Assembly: GCF_041260155.1 (NCBI RefSeq)
Contig: NC_091942.1
Coordinates: forward strand, 16,252,001 to 16,316,000
Direction: 5' to 3'
DNA: 64,000 bases
Origin: Ptychodera flava
Lineage: Eukaryota > Hemichordata > Enteropneusta > Ptychoderidae
Part shown: positions 49,469 to 61,558 of the stretch, in pieces
Layout: each line of letters starts with the position of its first letter
Position numbering within the stretch: the stretch's first letter is position 1
The notes under the pieces: model-generated
Databases searched by the model: none
What the model was told of the DNA's origin: nothing
What the model saw: the letters and a program-made list of their open reading frames with translations, nothing else
Program-made: the position numbers and the translations under genes

Positions 49469-50317
49469 ACCAATGAACAGCGCCTAACGGCAGTCACTTA
49501 CTGATGAAAACCCATATTGTACAGATAAACTCTGCTTACAAAGACTATAACTAAAGGATTAATACACATGCTTCTTGAAAAGTTGAAAAAGTGTCATTAA
49601 AAACATCTGTGTCTAAATCTTTTCATTAAAATCTTTAAAATGTCTAGGAGAGAGCCCAAGTGAGACCATCTTAGTAACATCCACTCGACAGTGACAGGTA
49701 GGTGTCTATGGCACAAAGGCGAGGCGCATACAAACCATGTAAACCAGTACAGACGACACTCTTATAGCATGATAGAAGACGTTTACGCAAAAATATGACA
49801 TTAAACTCTTTTCTACACATGCTCGGAAATTGAAAGTTATACAGTTTGCAGAGAAATTCAAAGTCACAATGAGATGCATGTTGATGAGTTACCATGAAAT
49901 CTCTGCTTTAGCCAGAAAGTGTTTTGAATCGCTTCAATACTATATATTAGACTGACGAACACAAAATGAATCAAAGATAACAGTGCTGTATTCCAAAATT
50001 GGACGAACTAAATTCATAAATCGATGATGAAGGGGCAACTTCCTGAATCGACTTAAAATTGCGCTTTGTGAACCAAACCATACTAGTTTGCCTTCGCAAC
50101 GATAAATGTGGTAGCTAAAGGACTGGTCAGTTTCTTCGGCCTGGGGGGGGGGGGGCGGTGGATTATTTTTTGCCGACGTCAAAAAGTGGCTGACCCCCCT
50201 ATGCCAAATTTTGAAAACAGGGTGACCCCCCCCTATTCCAAATTTCGAAAACAAGGTGACCCCCCCCCCCGGGGCGCAACATAGGTAAACCAAAGGTGGA
50301 CAATAAAAAAGTGACAA

Positions 50318-50319
<2 letters not shown>

Positions 50320-50402
<83 letters not shown>

Positions 50403-50431
50403 TTTACATTTTACATTTTACATTTTACATA
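50320..50431. repeat. (AT)n microsatellite followed by (ATTTTAC)n
   Basis: About 80 bp of AT then four units of ATTTTAC, inside the 1.45-kb element. Confidence 0.95.
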
Positions 50432-51099
50432 TATTTATATTTTAAATAGTCATTCTATGTTTTAATGAAATTGTTGACATGTCAGTTGTAAGATAGGAAT
50501 TTCAAAGTGTCAATCTTAAAGTTTGAATAGAGTACATTTTGAATGAGCTTTGAATGTATTTCACACTTTCTATGCTTAACCAGATGTCCTGAACTGTTGT
50601 ACAGAAATGGATGTCAATCATTAATATCAAAGAGGAAAAAGCAGTGAATCAAAAACTTTGATGGGTGTAAAAGACTTGCCAACCATCCAATTAAATCTCA
50701 TAAGGAGCCATAGAGAGCTTTTTTAGCCAAATCTGATGTGTACAGTGTCTGAGAGGACCTTTTCTTGTGACATTGAAACCATAAAAGCACAGCTAATAAT
50801 GACAAAAACTGCCTTTTTAACTGTTATTTTGTTCATAAAAAGCATCTTTCTACAGAAAACCTGTGACACAAAGGAAAATAATTGCATCAATGAGAAGGAA
50901 AGATATCTTGTCATTTTTCTATCTCTAAAATAAGTCACTGTATCAAATATATATTGTGAAATATTTGTGCATGTTGCTTTCTCATACTGAATTCTCATAG
51001 AGAGAACAGAAAAGTATCAGAAATTTGTCATCCTTTTCATATGAAATGCAGATTTCATAATGGTACACTTTCACTTAGCAAACATCAAGATATCTCTGA

Positions 51100-51375
51100 T
51101 TTATTAAAGTGTGGCGCCCGAAGGGCGCGCCGAAAAATATGAAACATCCTGATATCTCTGATATATATGCCTTGCATATTAAAGTCATGCACCTGAACGG
51201 CATGCTGAAAAATGTCTGATATATATTAAAGTAATGAGCTTGAAGAGCATGCTGAAAAATATTGAACATACAGATATCTCTGATGTATGTATGCTTGATA
51301 TGTTAAAGTTGGGTGTGCTGAAAAATATGACTGATTATTAAAGTTACGCGCCCGAAGGGCGCGCCGAAAATACAA
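51100..51375. repeat. Degenerate tandem array with GCGCCCGAAGGGCGC palindromes
   Basis: About five diverged units of the form ATTAAAGT-(GCGCCCGAAGGGCGCGC)-TGAAAAATAT. The outer two units (51113 and 51347) keep a perfect GCGCCC-GAA-GGGCGC hairpin; the inner ones have decayed, for example ATGCACCTGAACGGCATGC. Confidence 0.7.
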
Positions 51376-52506
51376 CTGAATAATGAAATTTGTGGCTGAC
51401 ACTAGCATTTTAGGCAATGATGAGCCTGTGTCAAAATTCAAAAACACACTGACCCCCCCTATTGGGCATTTCAAAAACAAGGTGACCCCCCCATCACCAA
51501 AGTCAAAAACAGGGTGACCCCCCCCCCCCATGAATCCACCGCCCCCCCCAGGCTGAAGAAACTGACCAGTCCCTAAAGGAAAGTCTGGAGTCTATAAAAC
51601 CACCTAAATCTTTTATTCAGATTACACTTTTCAGGTTAGTCATTAAACTATAGGACCTTGCATTTGCTGGGATCTATCTATAAGCGCCAATATCGGACCC
51701 GAGTTGTGTTGACTGAATTTTGCATATGTCTTCATAATTAGCTAGGGATAGTGGAAGACTTTGAGAAAACAATATTTCTGACAGACATAAAAAATCAGCA
51801 TTAGATGGCTTAATATAGAAAGAGATGCAGGCTCTTTCAGACTTTTATATAAAAATATTCTATACATTTTAACTGTGTTACACGGCGTATTGAAAGTAGT
51901 ACAGGGGGTATCATCTCGACCGTACATCATCAAATACAACAGATACACGATGCTATTTTTCTCTATTAAATATGCAAAAATTGTTCAGAATTCTGGCTCA
52001 AACGGAAGAGAGATAGGCAGTTTAATCTGTTTTCAGGCTCAATATTTCTGTTGATCAATACTGTAGTTTGCGCTAATGATGGGCTGTATTGTCTTATTAT
52101 ATATTACTTATAATTACGTTACAGTTTTAAGGGTATATCGGGAAATATTTTTCCTGTAGAAATCATGTACTGAGAATCATTTTGTTTCTTTAAAATATTA
52201 AGTGAGATTATTTTGATCGATACGATTGACCGTTCACTAAAATTTTGGAATTGGAATGAACGAATTATCGATTTCTTGATTAACCCCGACGGAATCGCGA
52301 AATCAAACAAATGAAAACAGTGAAAGGACTAAAAGAGTCGCGTGAGGGCGCCAGCGTGTCGATGTCAACTCGGAAGGTCACGATAAACTTGCGTCGAACA
52401 GATGAAATGGCACAGTGGCATACACATACGTGCATCACATGACGATGAGTAGCAGTCCAGGGGAAACTCCCGAACAATACGTCCGGTTTTAAAGTCCAGG
52501 CTCATC

Positions 52507-52600
52507 ATGGCAGGAAAACAGCTACATTTCATGTCATTAGCCATCACATTTTGGCTGGCACAACTCTGCGAAGCTAGTGTGAACGACAGGCCGATTATTG
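52507..52600 (+). CDS. GGH: GGH first exon with signal peptide
   Basis: ATG at 52507 opens [20 protein letters not shown], followed by [12 protein letters not shown]. The hydrophobic core and an A-x-S cleavage-like site precede the conserved RPIIG start of the mature enzyme. The start codon is the first ATG in frame and gives the expected protein length. Confidence 0.92.
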
Positions 52601-55600
52601 GTAAAGATGTTGTATCCACAGTCTCCACCACCGAATCCGTGTGTCGTATACAATTCCCAGCATTGAGTGTCACGCACTGGCATTGCAAACTTTCACTCAA
52701 TCAGTTTCACTTTGCTTTCAGGTGTGATGTGTCACCATACAGATCCCGAGAAGGCGGCATACGGAAATTCGTACATTTCAGCTGGCTACGTGAAATTCCT
52801 TGAATCGGCCGGAGCAAGAGTTGTACCGGTTCGTGTTAACCAAACCGATGAATATTATCAACACTTATTTGAATCACTAAATGGGTAAGAAAACATATTT
52901 ACACAAGCTGGTGAAAAAAATGTCGATACGCTGTCCCGACCGAGAAAAAAAACAATCGTCCAACCTTGCTTTTTCACCTTACCCTTGGGGACAAGTGCCT
53001 GGCATAGTATATATTGTAGTATCAGGACATTAATCTATAAACGTTTCCATTTTCAAAGCTATTTTTCCCTTGATGACAGGGATGGCCTAGTTCCAGCTTG
53101 TGGGTAGTAATCAGTGGAATATCTACTGCTGCTTAGGTTCTTTTGAACATTTCCTGCTTACCAACCACACAATATTTTTTCGACGATTGTTGAAACGATC
53201 ACAGACAAGGAGAAAAACGATAGAGTATTGACAGCTTTTTCATGCTAGGAATAAAGTTGACCAAACAAAAAGTTTGTCTAGTTTGCCGTCAAAATCTAAC
53301 ACGTAAACAGTCTGTTTTTGATGTACTTGTTGAAATTTCATTTTCCTTAATGTGTAAGGGAGAAGTGTAATAATTTTATTAGAAATAAGCAAAATCAGTT
53401 CCTTATTGTGGACAATTTAATAGAGTTGAAGTATAACCTACAAATTGAATTGCTTCCTGCTATATAAAAACATAGGCAGTGTAGTGGGAAGAGTAGGCTG
53501 CTCCACTGTCTGTGATAAAACTTGATAAAAGTTGGAATGTAACCCATAAATGGAATGAATTCCTGCAGTATAAAACTTAATAAATGTGGAGTATAATTCA
53601 CATAAAAGTGTCTGGGGGTATAAAACACAATGGCATGATTGAAACCTTAAAGTTTGAAAGAAATTTAAAAAAATAGATATCAAGTAAGTTGTCATAAATC
53701 TCAAGTTACAACTATTTCTTAGTGGAGTAAAGTTTTCTACATACCGCTATTTGTATTTTTAGTATGCGCCCTACAGGACAAGATTCACAATCTTCAACAA
53801 CCCTTTGCTTGTCTTTAGCTTTCTGCAGACTAATATGGAAACCTTCAGATAAAAAGTCTAGTTTTAACCATCTTGGTTTGAAGGTTGAAAATTGAATCTG
53901 ATCAAACAGTCGTACAATATAATGTTGGCCATATAGAATTTAAAACATTTGCTGTTAATAGTGGGCAATTTACATTACTTTCTCTCGAAACTGAAACTGC
54001 ACTCAGTTTGACCCATGATTTTTATTCTTATTTGTGAGAGAAAACAGTTTGACATTTCTGTTGGGAAAAGAAGAACAGATTTTTAAAACTTTCTTTTTCA
54101 AAGTGTACAGTGCCTTAAAGTGAAACTGGCTGTGACCCTATGGGTATTACTGGACCATCAAAGCTTTGGAGGTGGTGGGCCGGGCGTGGAGGATTAGATT
54201 GTTATTTTGCCATGCAACACTGACCTGGCCTGTGGCTGATTATCATTGTTTTTCCATACAGTTTTCTGTACAATTTTGTTAACCAGATAATTTCTATAGT
54301 TTGTTGGCAACAATTTTTAGCCTGAATGTTTTTCCTACCTCTCTTTGACCACGATTAAATAGTTCCACCAATGCACAGAGTAATTGGCAAATATAAAGTC
54401 AACTATGTTCAATGTCTGCTTTCAGATTGCAGGTCGAAGGTCATCACTTGTGCATTTCTCATTTTTTCCATGTATGAACAATTACTTTAACATCAGCACA
54501 GTGACCATTAGCAGTTTCTACTCAGAGTCAGTGTTACAGCAGGTTTTGACCTCAGTGTAATGAAAGCCATCCTTTCTATTCTTTTCGTGAAAATACCTTT
54601 GATCCCTTTTACTACCATGGTTTGGCCTAAAGCCATTGCTAACAATGGTGAGTGTAGACCTATTTACAGGGTATTTGGGGGGAACAGGTTGAAATTGTAA
54701 ACACTCAGGAGTGAGAGGAATTCTTCATCTTCTTCTTACTTCTATAAGGGTATTGTTCACTGGAGGTGATGTCGACCTCAAGACTTCTGGCTATGCCAAG
54801 GCTGGGAAGATATTTTATGATCTGGCAGTGAAGGTAAGAGACAATCAATGCTGCCCTCAGTTGCTCCTTTGTACGTGTACATGTGTACTGTATTTTAGTA
54901 TGTGGTATGGAAGACAATGGCAGTGAAGAAAGTACATTGAAGTTTGATGTTTGGAGAATCCCCCAGCTTAATGATGACCTATGAATGTATAAACATGATC
55001 TATTACAATTAATCTGTAAAAGAGAAACTTTATAACAGTTTTCCAACAGCAATGTGAAACCAGTACTAGTGAAATCTGTGTAAATTAAGAACCTCCCCAC
55101 AAAGTATAATGTTGTTCTACCAAATAATTCTTTGTTGAAGTGATATATGTACTGCTGTAGATCATAAGTATCAATTGTCATTTGCCAAGTGACAGAAATC
55201 ATAAAGCAGTGTCATTTGCTTTTCCTGCAAAATGCTTTGTCAGTCATATTGACTGTTCAGGTTATCCCTTTACTACCAGCTTGTAATGGTACTTTTTATA
55301 TTATCTTTCATATCTCTTGGTTCACACAAAATTCAATATTAAGACTAGGCCAGAACTGAAATAATTCCTGTCGGGCAATAGATTTTGTTGTCATCCACCT
55401 CTGCACTTCATCATGTAAGTGCGTGCCTCTCTCAGGGTGAACACAGTTACCAAGGTAACAGGGCATGTGACCTTTGACTTCTATGAACCGAAAATAATGA
55501 TAGCAATGTGTCTTAACTGGGACCAGGGCAAGTTTAAAATATGTTCTGGTACCAACTAAGACCAGGGCTGGTGTAACACATTGAAGCACATGCACTAGCC

Positions 55601-58600
55601 TGAAGATTTGGTCAAACTTATAGATCCCTTTCACACCCGGACCAAATTACCGGTAGTCAAAGTCTGGCGTGACAAAGCATATCCACATTGATCATTTTGA
55701 GTAGATTTAAACCAACACCTACTCTAGTCCTGGACAAAATTCAGTCCAGATTGAAGTTTAGTCACAAACACCAGGATGCATGAGAAATTTATCTGCTCTA
55801 TAATTTTAGCAGTTTCATCATTAAATGAAAGAACAGCTTTACAGAACTCATTTTGATTTCTATTTGCAGGCCTTTGATAACGGGGACTTGTTTCCAATGT
55901 GGGGTACCTGCCTTGGTTTTCAACTTTTCACAGCTCTAACAAGTGGCAAAGATTTACTGACTGACACAGATGCTGTCCACGTGTCCTATCCTCTGAATTT
56001 CCAAAAAGGTTTGCTATCAATATCCTTCTTTGCCAGAACAGATGAGAAAGTTAGAAGGTAGAGCCTTCAACATATTTTCAGTTGTGATTTTGCCCATCAT
56101 GCAAATCTTTACTTATTTATATGACAAGTTATATGTCAAAATTCGCTGATGAAGAAACTATCTGATGTTTATGCATTATTATACCCTAAGATCTTCACAT
56201 TCCTGAGAACTTCACATTGCTGAGAGTTTCACATTTAATCTTGTGGTCTCGATTTTACATAATCAAGGTTATGAATCAAGTCGAATGTTTATGAAATCCG
56301 AAGAGTCGGAGCACATCACCGGAATTCTGTCAACTCAGAATGTCACATTTAACTCTCACCATTTTGGCATCACTCCTCAGGTCAGTTTCTGTCTTCTTTA
56401 CCTTTTCACAAATCAAACTTTTCATACACAACCAGTGTCATGAAAATCCAACGTAAATTCAATTATCACAGTGCTATCAAAGTTTTTGTATAAATAAAAG
56501 CTATCTTTTTGCAACTGCTGTCATAGAAAAGCTCATTCTTATTTCTGTTTTTAAAATTTTTAAATGATATCATCACTTCAAAATGATAATACATATCCGA
56601 TATGACATATTAATGAGTTTGACCAGGGGATAACGAATGCTACAGAATATAATTTCAACTCCTTTGAGCTTGCAATCACTATGGTTTGACTCTAAGCATT
56701 TTAGCAGACAAAATATCAATTCATATTTGTCTCAACAGACCTTCCATAATAATGTTGATCTGAGGAACTTCTACAAGGTCTTGTCAACAAACTATGATCA
56801 GAAGGGTAAAGAGTTTGTGTCAGTGATTGAAGGTAAGAAATACAATATTTTCTGTGCTTTCAAAGGAGGAAACAACTGTCTTTTAATTTTTATAATCTAT
56901 CCCTTTCATATTTTGTAGTTTTCATCAGGCACTTTGTGTATATTCCTCGCATTTCCTTCTTTTATGGGCTGACTTGGGTGTTTTCACACCACAACCCTAT
57001 AAAACTCTTGTTGTGAAGAAAATTTACTTGGATCATGAAGTAACAAGTTGCAGTAGCAAGAAATCTGTTATAGATACACAATAAAAATTGTCTCCACATT
57101 TGCATATGAATGGGAACAGGAAAGCTCTGATGACTGTTGTTTCAACAGTTAGACTAACTGTGGTGTTTATTTTATCTGAATCATCTGTACCTTCACTATT
57201 AACCCTTTGAGTGCTGTAATTTTTCCCGCCAAAATTTGTGCAAAATTTTTGTACTAATTTTTGAAAATTTTCATGTAATTCTCTTCATAATTTTGAACCA
57301 AGTGGATGTCACTTTCGATTGCATCTGTTTTTAGTCCCCACGGACACCGTCCGGGGGGACTTATAGGTTTGGTCATGTCCGTGCGTGCGTCTGTGCGTGC
57401 GTCCGTCTGTGCGTGCGTGCGTCCGTCCGTCCGTTCACGCAGATATCTCAGAGACGCCTGTAGCGATTTGATTCAAACTTGGTACAAGGATTATCATCTA
57501 TGCCATACATATGCACGTCGATTTGTTTTACGATCCGATTCAAAATGGCTGTCTGGCAGCCATTTTGTTTCCTGTATTTGATGACGGTGCGTATGTTCAC
57601 GCAAATTTCTCAGGATTCTAAGAGCGATTCCATTCAAACTTGGTACACAGATTACTCTATATGTTATACATATGCACATTGATTTTAGTTTGATCTGGTC
57701 TAAAATGGCTGCGTGGCGGCCATTTTGTTTCCTATATTTTACGACTGTACGTTTGTTCACGTAAATTTCTCAGAGATGCCGGGCGCGATTGCATTGAAAG
57801 TTAGTACCTATATTAATCCTTATCACATATATATGCACGCCGATTTTTGTAATGATTCGATCATAAATGGCTGTGTGACGGCCGTTTTCTTTCCTGTATT
57901 TGATATCCATCCACAGGGGTCCCAGGTATGATCCACAGGGGTTCCAGGATGAAATTAATACTAATGCTGTGTCTATGCATAGGGGCTCATGAATGCAGAT
58001 ATCTGAGATATTCCTGTGCCAATTCCTTTTAAACTTGGTACAAGGATACTACACTATGGCATTCACATGCAGGTCTATTTATATTGGTATGGCATGCATA
58101 ATTAGGTCTAATTTGCATAATTCAAGATTAGAGCGCTGTTTCTGGTACATCTGTACCAAATTTGATGAAACTTTGTGCAGATGGTTTTAGTCCCCACAGA
58201 CACCATCCGGGGGGACTTATAGGTCATGTCCGTGCGTGCGTGCGTGCGTGCGTGCGTCTGTTCACGCAGACATCTCAGAGATGCCTGGAGCGATTTCATT
58301 CAAACTTGTCACAAGGATTACTTCATATGTCATACAGATGCATGTCAATTTGTTTTGTGGTACGATCCAATATGGCTGTCGTGTGGCCATTTTATTACGA
58401 TTTTTTTCATGTATAGAGCCATTACTCAGGCATGTTTCAACCGATTTTATTCAAAGTTGGTACAAGGACATATACCGATGACATAAATATGCACACCAAT
58501 TTGTTTGTGATGCAATCCAATATGGCTGCCTTACAGCCATTTTTTTTTAATTTTTTTCATGTACAGAGCCATAACTCAGGCATATCTCAACCGATTTTAT

Positions 58601-59756
58601 TCAAAGCTGGTACAAGGACATTGACCTATGTCATACATATGCATGTCAATTTGTTTTGTGATACAATCCAATATGGCTGCTAGGCGGCCATTTTATTACA
58701 ATTTTTTCATGTACGGAGCCATTACTCAGGCATGTTTCAACAGATTTTATTCAAAGTTGGTACAAGGACATTGACCTATGTCATACATATGCACATTGAT
58801 TTGTTTTGTGATACGATCCAATAAGGCCGCCATGTGGCCATTTTATTACGATTTTTTCATGTCCTGAACTACAGCTCAGACATGTATCAAGCGAATTTAT
58901 TCAAAAGTATTTTTATCACAGACCTAATGAAGAGGACTCTATCCTCTCTGAGGACCTGTAATCAAAGTACCCATTAACAAGTGGGGACTGTGTCATCAAC
59001 GATGACTTGTTGATCAAAATTTTTGGGAAAATCTGAAAAATCGGGGTCTGTATCTAAGTGAACAATAGTGTCTGCGATGGTAATTTAAAAAAAAGAGACA
59101 AAAATTGACTTTGCGCTCAAAGTGTTAATCTGCTGAATACCTATTTGTTGTTACCTCTGAATTGAAGATTTTCTCATATCCTCTCTCCTCTCTTTTTTGA
59201 TTCCGTCCATAACAGGTTTCAAGTATCCGTTCTATGCAACTCAATGGCACCCTGAAATCAATCCCTTCGAATTTTCACCAAGACTCGGCGTCAATGCCAA
59301 CCACTCCGAGGATGCTGTCAAAGTCACTCAATACATGGCAAATTTCTTTGTTGGTGAAGGTAAATTCTAGTAAAAAATCTATTTTCTTTCAGCGATAATA
59401 AACAATATGCTTGGTTTACAGTCAGATGCTGGCAAAGTTATCTGGCCATTCAGTTACTATGGCTAGCTATTTTCACATGATATTTAGTGTTTAACCATAA
59501 GTGGGAATATACACCCTTTTCGTGGTCATCTATCGATCACAATTTTCCTTCCACTGCAACAAATGTTTAACATCCTGATAAAGAGCAGAAGTAACAAAAA
59601 TTGACATCTGGACTTTTTCCCATGAATTTTTCAGCTCGCAAGAGTTCTCACCACTTCAAAGACAAAGCGGAAGAATCATCAGCTCTGATTTACAACTACA
59701 CACCAGTTTACACGGGCAACTTCACTGCTTATGAACAGTGTTACTTCTTTGACTGA
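52507..59756 (+). CDS. GGH: Gamma-glutamyl hydrolase (folylpolyglutamate hydrolase)
   Basis: Cysteine peptidase (family C26, class I glutamine amidotransferase fold) that removes gamma-linked glutamates from folyl- and antifolyl-polyglutamates in lysosomes, and is also secreted. Exons: 52507-52600, 52722-52884, 54749-54833, 55870-56008, 56268-56380, 56739-56832, 59216-59359, 59635-59756. Phases agree throughout, giving 317 aa (human 318). It has an N-terminal signal peptide, then [36 protein letters not shown], and the nucleophile in WGTCLGF (Cys about 128). [13 protein letters not shown] follows, with the catalytic His about 241, and the C-terminus [20 protein letters not shown] matches human GGH. 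NQT, NVT and NFT sites could be glycosylated. The exon 4 donor (gtttgc) is weak; all others are near consensus. Confidence 0.96.
53400..53620. repeat. Degenerate tandem repeat in GGH intron 2
   Basis: Three diverged copies of a unit reading GTTGGAGTATAACCCATAAA .. TTCCTGCAGTATAAAAC. They are too diverged to set a firm period. Confidence 0.4.
54596..54700 (+). repeat. Roughly 95-bp CCCTTTTAC MITE copy in GGH intron 2
   Basis: CCCTTTTACTACCATGGTTT .. GGTATTTGGGGGGAACAGGT, aligning over its length with the minus-strand copy at 33838-33935. It ends just upstream of the exon 54749 acceptor. Confidence 0.55.
55870..56008 (+). CDS. GGH: GGH exon with catalytic cysteine
   Basis: Encodes [20 protein letters not shown], where the cysteine of GTCLGF is the nucleophile, then HVSYPLNF. 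The donor is GTTTGC, weaker than consensus, but any other nearby GT would break the frame into exon 56268-56380. Confidence 0.93.
57333..58187 (+). mobile_element. TAGTCCCCAC-type element, copy 1
   Basis: Starts with the near-palindrome AGTCCCCACGGACACCGTCC + GGGGGGACT. A GTGC/GTCC microsatellite follows, then tandem copies of a unit reading TTCACGCAGATATCTCAGAG .. CAAACTTGGTACA .. AAAATGGCTG..GGCCATTTTGTT. It has no coding capacity. The right end is not clearly defined. Confidence 0.6.
58188..58992 (+). mobile_element. TAGTCCCCAC-type element, copy 2
   Basis: Left end AGTCCCCAC with a hairpin, (GTGC)n, a head segment shared with copy 1, and about four 150-bp tandem units (starting near 58409, 58558, 58708 and 58858). 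The right end GTGGGGACT is the complement of the left tip. Confidence 0.7.
59216..59359 (+). CDS. GGH: GGH exon with catalytic histidine
   Basis: Encodes [20 protein letters not shown] then [20 protein letters not shown]. The WHPE histidine completes the catalytic pair. It follows a 2.4-kb intron filled with repeat elements, and splices in phase 1 to the last exon ([13 protein letters not shown]). Confidence 0.95.
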
Positions 59757-59827
59757 TGTCAAGACATTCACGGCGAGAGACATTTCCATACTTTCATCAA
59801 AAGACAAAGTGCTTGCTTAGTTTTTTT

Positions 59828-59909
59828 GGACACCATGGGCTGAAGACCAGAAGAGTGTTCAATGTCGCCACAATGTCTGTTTGTCTGTCCGTAGACAGAT
59901 TTTGTTCCA
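59828..59909 (+). repeat. Decayed GGACACC-type element in GGH 3' UTR
   Basis: GGACACCATGGGCTGAAGAC .. CAATGTCGCCACAATGTCTG .. GTAGACAGATTTTGTTCC matches the fuller copy at 61613-61760, but has lost the hairpin complement and most of the GTCC repeats. Confidence 0.6.
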
Positions 59910-59947
59910 TCAGTCTGAATGTCATACATAATCATATTAGCAAGAAG

Positions 59948-59953
59948 AATAAA
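59948..59953 (+). terminator. Probable GGH polyadenylation signal
   Basis: AATAAA 192 bp after the GGH stop, followed within 25 bp by TTTATTAATATTGTATT. It gives a short 3' UTR. Confidence 0.5.
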
Positions 59954-60303
59954 AATCTTTATTAATATTGTATTCTAATACAGATTGATACTAAACAGGC
60001 CTTACTGCATTATGAACTTCTGATTCTCATCATTTCAAATTTATTGACAGCAAAGCATTTGAGCAGTTTCTGAAAATTAAAGAAAAATGCCAAATATTCT
60101 GAAAATTGCAACAGATAGCCCATTTCAACTTGTTTGTGTTCAGTTTTGGTTAAATAATTACAAGGCTCCTATATTCTAAATTCCAAAGCAACAGGAGGAG
60201 TGCACTTCATGGAAAAAAAATTTTTGACTAAAGATGACAAAATTATCCTATGGAAAAACTGCTCCCGAAATACAATCTTGGTAACATCATTATGATTTCC
60301 ATA

Positions 60304-60703
60304 AATGTGACGTATGTTATCCCAGGGACCCCTGAGAGATATCTTTCTCAGGAGTTCTTAAAAAATAAATTTTGAATAAAAAAATAACAAAAATGAAAGT
60401 ACAATATTGCTGTTCAGAGATACGTTATCACATCTCATGAATATTCATACTGATGTCATTTGTGAACAAATGCTGATAAACAACATCGACATGACACAAG
60501 TTTAATGTGACGTATGTTATCCCAGGGACCCCTGAGAGATATCTTTCTCAGGAGTTCTTAAAAAATAAATTTTGAATAAAAAAATAACAAAAATGAAAGT
60601 ACAATATTGCTGTTCAGAGATACGTTATCACATCTCATGAATATTCATACTGATGTCATTTGTGAACAAATGCTGATAAACAACATCGACATGACACAAG
60701 TTT
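60304..60703. repeat. Perfect 200-bp tandem duplication
   Basis: Two consecutive 200-bp copies starting AATGTGACGTATGTTATCCC appear identical throughout. Each contains a CCTGAGA..TCTCAGG inverted repeat. Confidence 0.9.
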
Positions 60704-61558
60704 AATGCTGACAGAGGACGATACCCCGGATACAAAATTACTTTACTTGTCTTTAGTGAAACATTAAAATCGACAGTTGAAGACGGCTGAAGTGATGCGC
60801 CTTGAAAGTGGAAGACAACCTTTTGCTCAAACTTTCCTCAATGAAACTTTCACCCATTCTCTCACCAAATCATCAATAAAAATCGGGATCACTGTGCAAA
60901 GTTTGGAACCAGCAAAACAAATTTGTAACCCAACATTTTGTGATATTTGAAATTCAAAATGGCCACCATTCCTGTGTTTGGGAAAAATAAAATTTTAGGT
61001 TTTCAGAAAAGAATCAGAAAAGAATTGTAAAAGTTTGAGAGTTCGACTAATTCTCCGAGGTGCATTTTAAATAAAATAAGTGGCAACAAACGTGAGTTGG
61101 TGGAAAGGTCATATATCTGTCATTTTGCTTGTTCAGCTTCATTACAGCCATACATACAATGTAAAAGTGACATTATCGTCTGCCAGCTGGTCAACCTTGT
61201 CTCATTTAGTCTTTCTGTGTACCCCTTACTTAATTCTATATTTACAATACATCATGATAACATGCAATCAGTGCCAATCTGTGAATAAAAGGCTGTAATT
61301 ACAGTTGTAAACTCTCTCCTCATCTCAAGAATTAATTCAAGTGTAATTTAATTAAATCGTCACTCTTTTATCCAGGGATTGTGTAATCAGTTTGATTTGC
61401 AACAGGAATAGTGTCATTCAGTGAGGCTGGTGAATTGTCGCCGAGTTATACTAATACTAAATATGTTTTATCTTAGGCTATTGTTGTCAAGCAGTGAACT
61501 AGTGTTATGCCATTTCTTGTCAGAATGGTTTTTGTTTTCTACAACTTTTATTTGACAT

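Larger units (their letters stand above)
50119..51573. mobile_element. 1.45-kb inverted-repeat element with GGACTGGTCAG ends
   Basis: The left end GGACTGGTCAGTTTCTTCGG and the right-end complement GGACTGGTCAGTTTCTTCAG are near-identical. They are followed on both sides by CCTGGGGGGG..CGGTGGATT and tandem AAAACAGGGTGACCCCCC-type motifs. CTAAAGG sits at both borders, compatible with a TAA (TWA) duplication as for the 15117-16056 element. It contains an AT microsatellite and a palindromic tandem array. Confidence 0.75.
47963..52506. other. Divergent intergenic interval ERCC6 / GGH
   Basis: Holds the ERCC6 5' UTR and promoter side (a possible leader-intron acceptor lies just upstream of the ATG). 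It also holds a hairpin MITE at 48144-48252, AAAT/ATTT microsatellites near 49.35-49.47 kb and a 1.45-kb inverted-repeat element at 50119-51573. The GGH promoter side has a slightly more GC-rich patch at 52.33-52.46 kb. No coding exon is supported. Confidence 0.5.
57199..59128. mobile_element. 1.93-kb TTAA-flanked composite element in GGH intron 6
   Basis: Left border TTAACCCTTTGAGTGC and right-border complement TTAACACTTTGAGCGC form inverted ends with TTAA at both sides, as in piggyBac-like elements. The interior is occupied by two TAGTCCCCAC elements, suggesting nesting. No transposase frame. Confidence 0.6.
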
